In this document: piece after piece, positions 63,404 through 64,000 of the stretch
How the letters are laid out: each line of letters opens with the position of its first letter
Numbering within the stretch: position 1 is the first letter of the stretch
Assembly: GCF_001598915.1 (NCBI RefSeq)
Contig: NZ_BDAP01000002.1
Span: 124,001-188,000 of the forward strand
Source of the DNA: Williamsia muralis NBRC 105860
GTDB lineage: Bacteria; Actinomycetota; Actinomycetes; Mycobacteriales; Mycobacteriaceae
DNA length: 64,000 nucleotides
Direction: 5' to 3'
Notes under the pieces: model-generated
What the model was told of the DNA's origin: nothing
The model's database searches: none
The model's input: the letters and a program-made list of their open reading frames with translations, nothing else
Made by a program: the position numbers and the translations under genes

Positions 63404-63895
63404 TCACTCGGAGTCGAGGCTCCGCAGGAGTTTCATGAACGGCAACATCATGTCGTTCAACGTCTCCATGTCGAGATGCTCTGTGAGCAGGGCATCCAGC
63501 TCTGCGTACGACGAGTAGCCCACGGCCAGTAGTCTTTTGCCTTCCTCGGTCACGAAGAGTGTTGCGGTGCGGCCTCTTCCGCCACTCGTTGTCCTCTCCA
63601 CGGCGCCGATCGCCTCCAGCTTGTTCAACGTCGCCTGCATGCTCTGTGGGGTCACAGACGCACGGCGTGCGAGCTCGCTGTAGGAGATCCCTGGCCTTCG
63701 TGTCAGGTGGCCCAGAGCCGACAGGTGGCGAATGGCAATACCTTCGGTCGCCAAGCGGGACTCCACCCGCGCGCGCATCCGGTTGCCCAGGGCAATCAGT
63801 ACGAAGGCTGCACTCGAGGGCGCGATGCCATCCTCGGTGGCGGTCGGAGTCGCCTCGACAGCGCGATCGTCCTCCGGCACGTTGACATTCCTCAC
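63404..63895 (-). CDS. MarR family transcriptional regulator
   Basis: A 163-residue winged-helix regulator. The DNA-binding region reads EGIAIRHLSALGHLTRRPGI, YSELARRASVTPQSMQATLN and KLEAIGAVERTTSGGRGRTA, with TLFVTEEGKRLLAVGYSSY as wing and following helix. The N-terminal 25 residues are acidic and likely disordered. The DNA to its left (in its own sense, upstream) holds a promoter-like sequence near the window edge, suggesting a divergent target beyond position 64,000. Confidence 0.87.
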   Translation of the reverse strand: MRNVNVPEDDRAVEATPTATEDGIAPSSAAFVLIALGNRMRARVESRLATEGIAIRHLSALGHLTRRPGISYSELARRASVTPQSMQATLNKLEAIGAVERTTSGGRGRTATLFVTEEGKRLLAVGYSSYAELDALLTEHLDMETLNDMMLPFMKLLRSLDSE

Positions 63896-63968
63896 TCGTC
63901 GATTCCGGCCAACAGTAGACCACCGTGGGGGGTGGGTGCGGCCGGGAATGAGGCGCCGATCAGACGGT

Positions 63969-63996
63969 TTGACATGCGAGCATCCTCAGTTACAGT
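63969..63996 (+). promoter_or_regulatory. Sigma-A-like promoter at the right edge
   Basis: TTGACA (63969-63974), a 16-base spacer and TACAGT (63991-63996) match primary-sigma -35 and -10 elements. It reads out of the window, away from the MarR gene, and would serve a divergent neighbour. Confidence 0.45.
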
Positions 63997-64000
63997 CTGA

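Overview
The window is GC-rich, densely coding actinobacterial chromosome, most likely from a mycolic-acid bacterium such as Gordonia or a close relative. This rests on family resemblance recalled from memory: an antigen-85-type mycolyltransferase, a DUF3068 protein, a DesA3-type acyl-CoA desaturase, flavin-dependent (LLM) oxidoreductases, a cholesterol-oxidase-like GMC enzyme, a KstR-type operator, and an MFS / YqgE / leuS gene order like that around Mycobacterium tuberculosis Rv0037c-Rv0041. No rRNA, tRNA, CRISPR array, insertion sequence or prophage was recognised.

Layout. 0-9.5 kb: interrupted EthD-like gene, LLM oxidoreductase and MFS pair, YqgE, secreted CocE-type hydrolase, SdpI-family protein, leuS, SRPBCC protein. 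9.5-14.9 kb: an FHA-ABC transporter (Rv1747-like) and a Pks18-like type III polyketide synthase that face away from each other and both lose their 5' ends at one point near 11,328. An exporter gene follows the synthase, then a DUF4436 protein. 14.9-18.1 kb: TfoX-like protein, DUF3140 protein and Lon, the last with a HAIR-like operator upstream. 18.1-22.4 kb: a sparse accessory segment with a HEPN-like protein, a RES-domain protein and an unrecognised protein with a nuclease-like motif. 22.4-32.2 kb: desaturase, two ANTAR proteins, DUF1330 protein, frameshifted VOC gene, oxidoreductase/MarR pair with twin operators, small membrane and lipoprotein genes, SDR/XRE pair.

32.5-34.2 kb holds a cobalt-type nitrile hydratase cassette (beta, alpha, accessory) with overlapping genes. 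34.3-39.0 kb carries a family of related actinobacterial proteins of unknown function, some with a tail resembling the GyrA coiled-coil region, plus a decayed duplicate of one of them. 39-48.8 kb: LLM oxidoreductase, a cluster of DnaA-box-like sites, a mycolyltransferase, a lipase, a FAD oxidoreductase, a DUF3068 protein, the msrB-msrA pair, and an MFS permease. 48.8-60.8 kb: a degenerate PAS-GGDEF protein, PhoD-type phosphatase, cupin, secreted lipase, cholesterol-oxidase-like enzyme with a TetR gene, VOC protein, DUF2252 protein, and a degenerate EAL-DICT protein. 61-64 kb: Dps, then a ketosteroid isomerase and epoxide-hydrolase-like pair behind a perfect KstR-type palindrome, a small ORF and a MarR regulator.

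Functional links: the steroid genes (GMC oxidase and isomerase) suggest sterol metabolism. msrA/msrB, Dps and Lon are stress functions. The most unusual parts are the double 5' truncation at 11.3 kb, the HEPN/RES segment and the GyrA-tail paralogue cluster. All family names come from reading the translated sequence; no database search was run.
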